Below are positions 43,510-45,148 of a stretch of DNA of 45,148 nucleotides, piece by piece. The translations under genes and the position numbers were made by a program. Under the pieces are notes generated by a model that saw only the letters and a list, made by a program, of their open reading frames with translations, was not told the origin of the DNA and did not search any database. The stretch is taken from contig JAWCKG010000014.1 of the NCBI GenBank assembly GCA_038852285.1, positions 1 through 45,148 on the forward strand. The letters are read 5' to 3'. This stretch comes from Candidatus Bathyarchaeia archaeon (GTDB taxonomy: Archaea; Thermoproteota; Bathyarchaeia; 40CM-2-53-6; DTGE01). How positions within the stretch are numbered: position 1 is the first letter of the stretch; each line of letters begins with the position of its first letter.

Positions 43510-43767
43510 TTGGAGGAGAAGTTCATTCTTAAAAAGGTTGGTGAGAAACGTTACTTTCTAGATGTCCGGGGAGGAGTCTGCCCGTACCCTCAATTTTTAA
43601 CCTTAAGAGCGCTCAGCGAGCTTACCCAGGGGGATACGCTGGAAGTCCTTTTGGACAATCCCCCCTCTGTAAGGGATATACCATCCGCCTTAGAGAGGAG
43701 AGGATACAGAGTTTCAGAAGTTCTCCCCCTAGAGAAAGGCGTCTGGAAGATCACGGTAACCCTGTGA
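43510..43767 (+). CDS. TusA-family sulfur carrier protein
   Basis: The 85-residue protein has YFLDVRGGVCPYPQFLTLRALSELTQGD; C24 in CPxP is the persulfide site, and DNPPSVRDIPSALERRGY completes the fold. It starts three bases after the sulfite reductase stop. Pairing with sulfite reductase suggests that it receives the reduced sulfur or guides it to acceptors. It is a second TusA, distinct from the one at 28708. Confidence 0.9.
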   Translation: MEEKFILKKVGEKRYFLDVRGGVCPYPQFLTLRALSELTQGDTLEVLLDNPPSVRDIPSALERRGYRVSEVLPLEKGVWKITVTL

Positions 43768-44258
43768 GGAATCGAGTAGTTTAGTCCTACAAGGAATCCC
43801 GGCGTCGCATATTATAAAGTAGGTCTAATAGCTATACGTAGTTTGCGTGGACTTTTAATAACTCCATTTCAGGCCGTTAGGTGCGTCCTCAATGGTGAAC
43901 CCACTCCTTGAAGTTGATTCCTAAAGTCGTCCGATAGCTCATACTATCCTCCACTCCTCAACTCCTCACAGATCCTTAGCGTGACGCTCATAAGTTCCTC
44001 AGCCTTTTCGCCTACTCTTCTATGCGCAGAAACCCGAATATCTCGCCGATTTTCCCCAGCAGCTTGAAAGTCGTCTCTACTCCTCCAATGGATGTACCTG
44101 ACGAAAGATGTTCGTTGATCCTTTTTCGCCGCTTGCGGGATTACAGCCAAGGCCTTAAGCCTTGCGGCCTATCATTCCTTGACTTACCACTCCATCATTA
44201 TAATTGTTAAAAGATTAAGGGGCTATGTTACCCTTAACACCTAAGGAGTTTAAGAGTA
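43768..44258. other. Gap after the sulfite reductase unit
   Basis: No intact gene is seen. On the minus strand, fragments around 43930-44110 (GGVETTFKLLGKIGEIFGFL and GEKAEELMSVTLRICEELR in different frames) look like decayed coding sequence with helical repeats, possibly the C-terminal part of a cysteinyl-tRNA synthetase, but this is weak. A 68-codon frame at 43944-44150 is part of that fragment set. Confidence 0.4.
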
Positions 44259-44608
44259 TTGTATGGCGAGAAGGTTATAGAACATTTCAGAAACCCGAGA
44301 AATATGGGAGAAATCAAAGATGCTGATTGCGTGAGCACTTTTGAGAAACCTATTTGCTGAGACATGATGACCGTGTACATAGGGTGAAAGTCAGCGGCAT
44401 AGAAGAATTTTAAACCTTTGGAGCGTTGCCGTAATAGTCACGAGCAGTATGATGAAAGAGCTATCGAAAGGAAAAATCCCTCAAAGAAGCCCATAAAATC
44501 ACAAGAAAGGATGTAGTAGACGCTTTAGAGGGATTTCCACCAGTCAAAATGCATTGCTCAAACCTAGTAGCAGATGCCTTAAAAGCCGCAATAAGGTTAC
44601 CACAATAA
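44259..44608 (+). pseudogene. Decayed IscU/NifU scaffold gene
   Basis: Pieces in several frames read YGEKVIEHFRNPRNMGEIKDAD, then a broken middle, then GFPPVKMHCSNLVADALKAAIR. These are the start and end of NifU/IscU scaffolds, including the last cluster cysteine in KMHCS. Stops and frameshifts make it inactive. It is closer to the NifU-like PPVKMHCS type than to the intact iscU at 30175, so it was a separate gene. Confidence 0.75.
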
Positions 44609-44635
44609 AAAATGGTGAGGAGGAGTAAAATGAAA

Positions 44636-44758
44636 AAGAATTTATTCAGTGCGAATTCTGCAATGTAAGAATTCCATTAGAAACCTGTTAACCGCAGCCA
44701 ATCACTCGACTATCGTCCAAAAGAGTACTGCTACTATTACTGGGCCGAGAAATGCTAA
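44636..44758 (+). pseudogene. Remnant of a small zinc-ribbon protein
   Basis: After a GAGGAGG ribosome-binding site and ATG, shifted frames read QCEFCNVRIPLETC and YRPKEYCYYYWAEKC, resembling a CxxC...C-type small metal-binding protein. Two frameshifts break it. The family is not certain. Confidence 0.35.
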
Positions 44759-44926
44759 AAAGAAAGCTTGCAACAAGAAGATTTGAAATCATTCATATGT
44801 AAAGTGCTAGTAAAAAAATCGGCCTTTTCCCCTCAGATAGGAAGCGCATGCAACAACAATATTATACCTTGATGTAAAAAGTAGTTATAGTTATCCTTGC
44901 AGACAGAATGTAGAGATCCTCTATTT

Positions 44927-45073
44927 TTAGACTTTTTTGACTGATTTCATCGGAGGCTCGCAGCATATCAAGTCGCATATAGTGCGTCCACAAGCTTCAT
45001 TCACGACATACCCGAGATGAGACTTTTTGAACTTATATTTATCACCCTTTTTAGGTAGATTTTCACCTTTCAA
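44927..45073 (-). CDS. Desulforedoxin-like small protein lacking its first CxxC
   Basis: A 48-residue frame with TTG start, 5 bases after GAGGT, reads KGENLPKKGDKYKFKKS and ends CDLICCEPPMKSVKKV. The end matches desulforedoxin-type iron sites (ICC-x-x-PM), but the usual first pair after the YK is replaced (FKKS in place of CKKC). Cysteines C31?-C41 that remain are four, and the iron site would be incomplete. It may be a decaying gene or a variant. A few AT-rich bases to the window end follow. Confidence 0.4.
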   Translation of the reverse strand: MKGENLPKKGDKYKFKKSHLGYVVNEACGRTICDLICCEPPMKSVKKV

Positions 45074-45148
45074 AAGCGACCTCAACAATTGTAATTAGTT
45101 AAAGTTAAAACATAAGAGTTTCGAGAATGTTAATATAAAAATTTGAAT

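Noticed and set aside
43944-44150. 68-residue minus-strand gene
   Set aside because: The coding-like segments around it shift frame, so it looks like part of a decayed gene rather than an intact one.
1-45148. CRISPR array, prophage or rRNA operon
   Set aside because: No regularly spaced repeats, phage structural genes or rRNA segments were seen.

Overview
The window reads as chromosomal DNA of a TACK-group archaeon, most likely a Bathyarchaeia- or Thaumarchaeota/Caldarchaeales-like lineage. The evidence is a eukaryote-type DNA topoisomerase IB with its full catalytic set, archaeal ribosomal protein S12, a geranylgeranyl-reductase-type flavoprotein, tRNA genes with introns, COG2522-type and AbrB-PhoU regulators, TATA-like promoter boxes, and frequent GTG/TTG starts. 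The lineage is inferred from gene content; no marker phylogeny was run.

Layout. 1-2295 (minus): a sugar-acid module (four-carbon acid sugar kinase, then an MFS transporter cut by the window start). 2373-7059 (plus): a membrane-anchored glycosidase-like protein, topoisomerase IB, a HAD hydrolase and a VapBC toxin-antitoxin pair. 7485-12788 (minus): a class V aminotransferase, a C_GCAxxG_C_C redox protein, two overlapping secreted membrane-anchored proteins and an ECF-S-like membrane protein. 13117-18634: a complete phosphate uptake operon pstSCAB-phoU facing a divergent AbrB-PhoU regulator. 19085-26947: a secreted CARDB-like protein with a zinc-ribbon tail, a MgtA-type P-type ATPase, tRNA-Ser(GCU) with an intron, a cysteine-cluster protein, S12, a GGR-family reductase and an endonuclease III/MagIII-like glycosylase. 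27057-27221: a tRNA-Lys(UUU) gene apparently interrupted by four introns.

27463-45148 is an accessory sulfur region mixed with decayed insertion sequences and pseudogenes. It holds three sulfur gene groups. (A) 28274-31319: dsrE-like, tusA, cysteine desulfurase, iscU, an unknown gene and arsC-like, for sulfur mobilisation and Fe-S assembly. (B) 33741-37257: threonine synthase, a ubiquitin-like sulfur carrier ending in GG, homoserine dehydrogenase and an E1/MoeB-like activator, which suggests protein-thiocarboxylate sulfur transfer linked to homoserine-derived amino acids. (C) 38338-43767: TauE/SafE exporter, APS reductase, ATP sulfurylase, an ECF-S-like membrane protein, sulfite reductase and TusA, a full assimilatory sulfate reduction route.

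The most notable observation is an exact 15-bp palindrome, TATAAC-N3-GTTATA, in front of group A, in front of group C, and again in front of the sulfite reductase. A one-mismatch version lies at the start of a cysteine-containing COG2522-type regulator (32067-32423, minus). Together these look like a local sulfur regulon with its own, possibly Fe-S or thiol sensing, repressor. Remnants of trxB, a PP-loop tRNA-thiolation-like gene, iscU and a desulforedoxin-like protein nearby suggest turnover of sulfur and redox genes.
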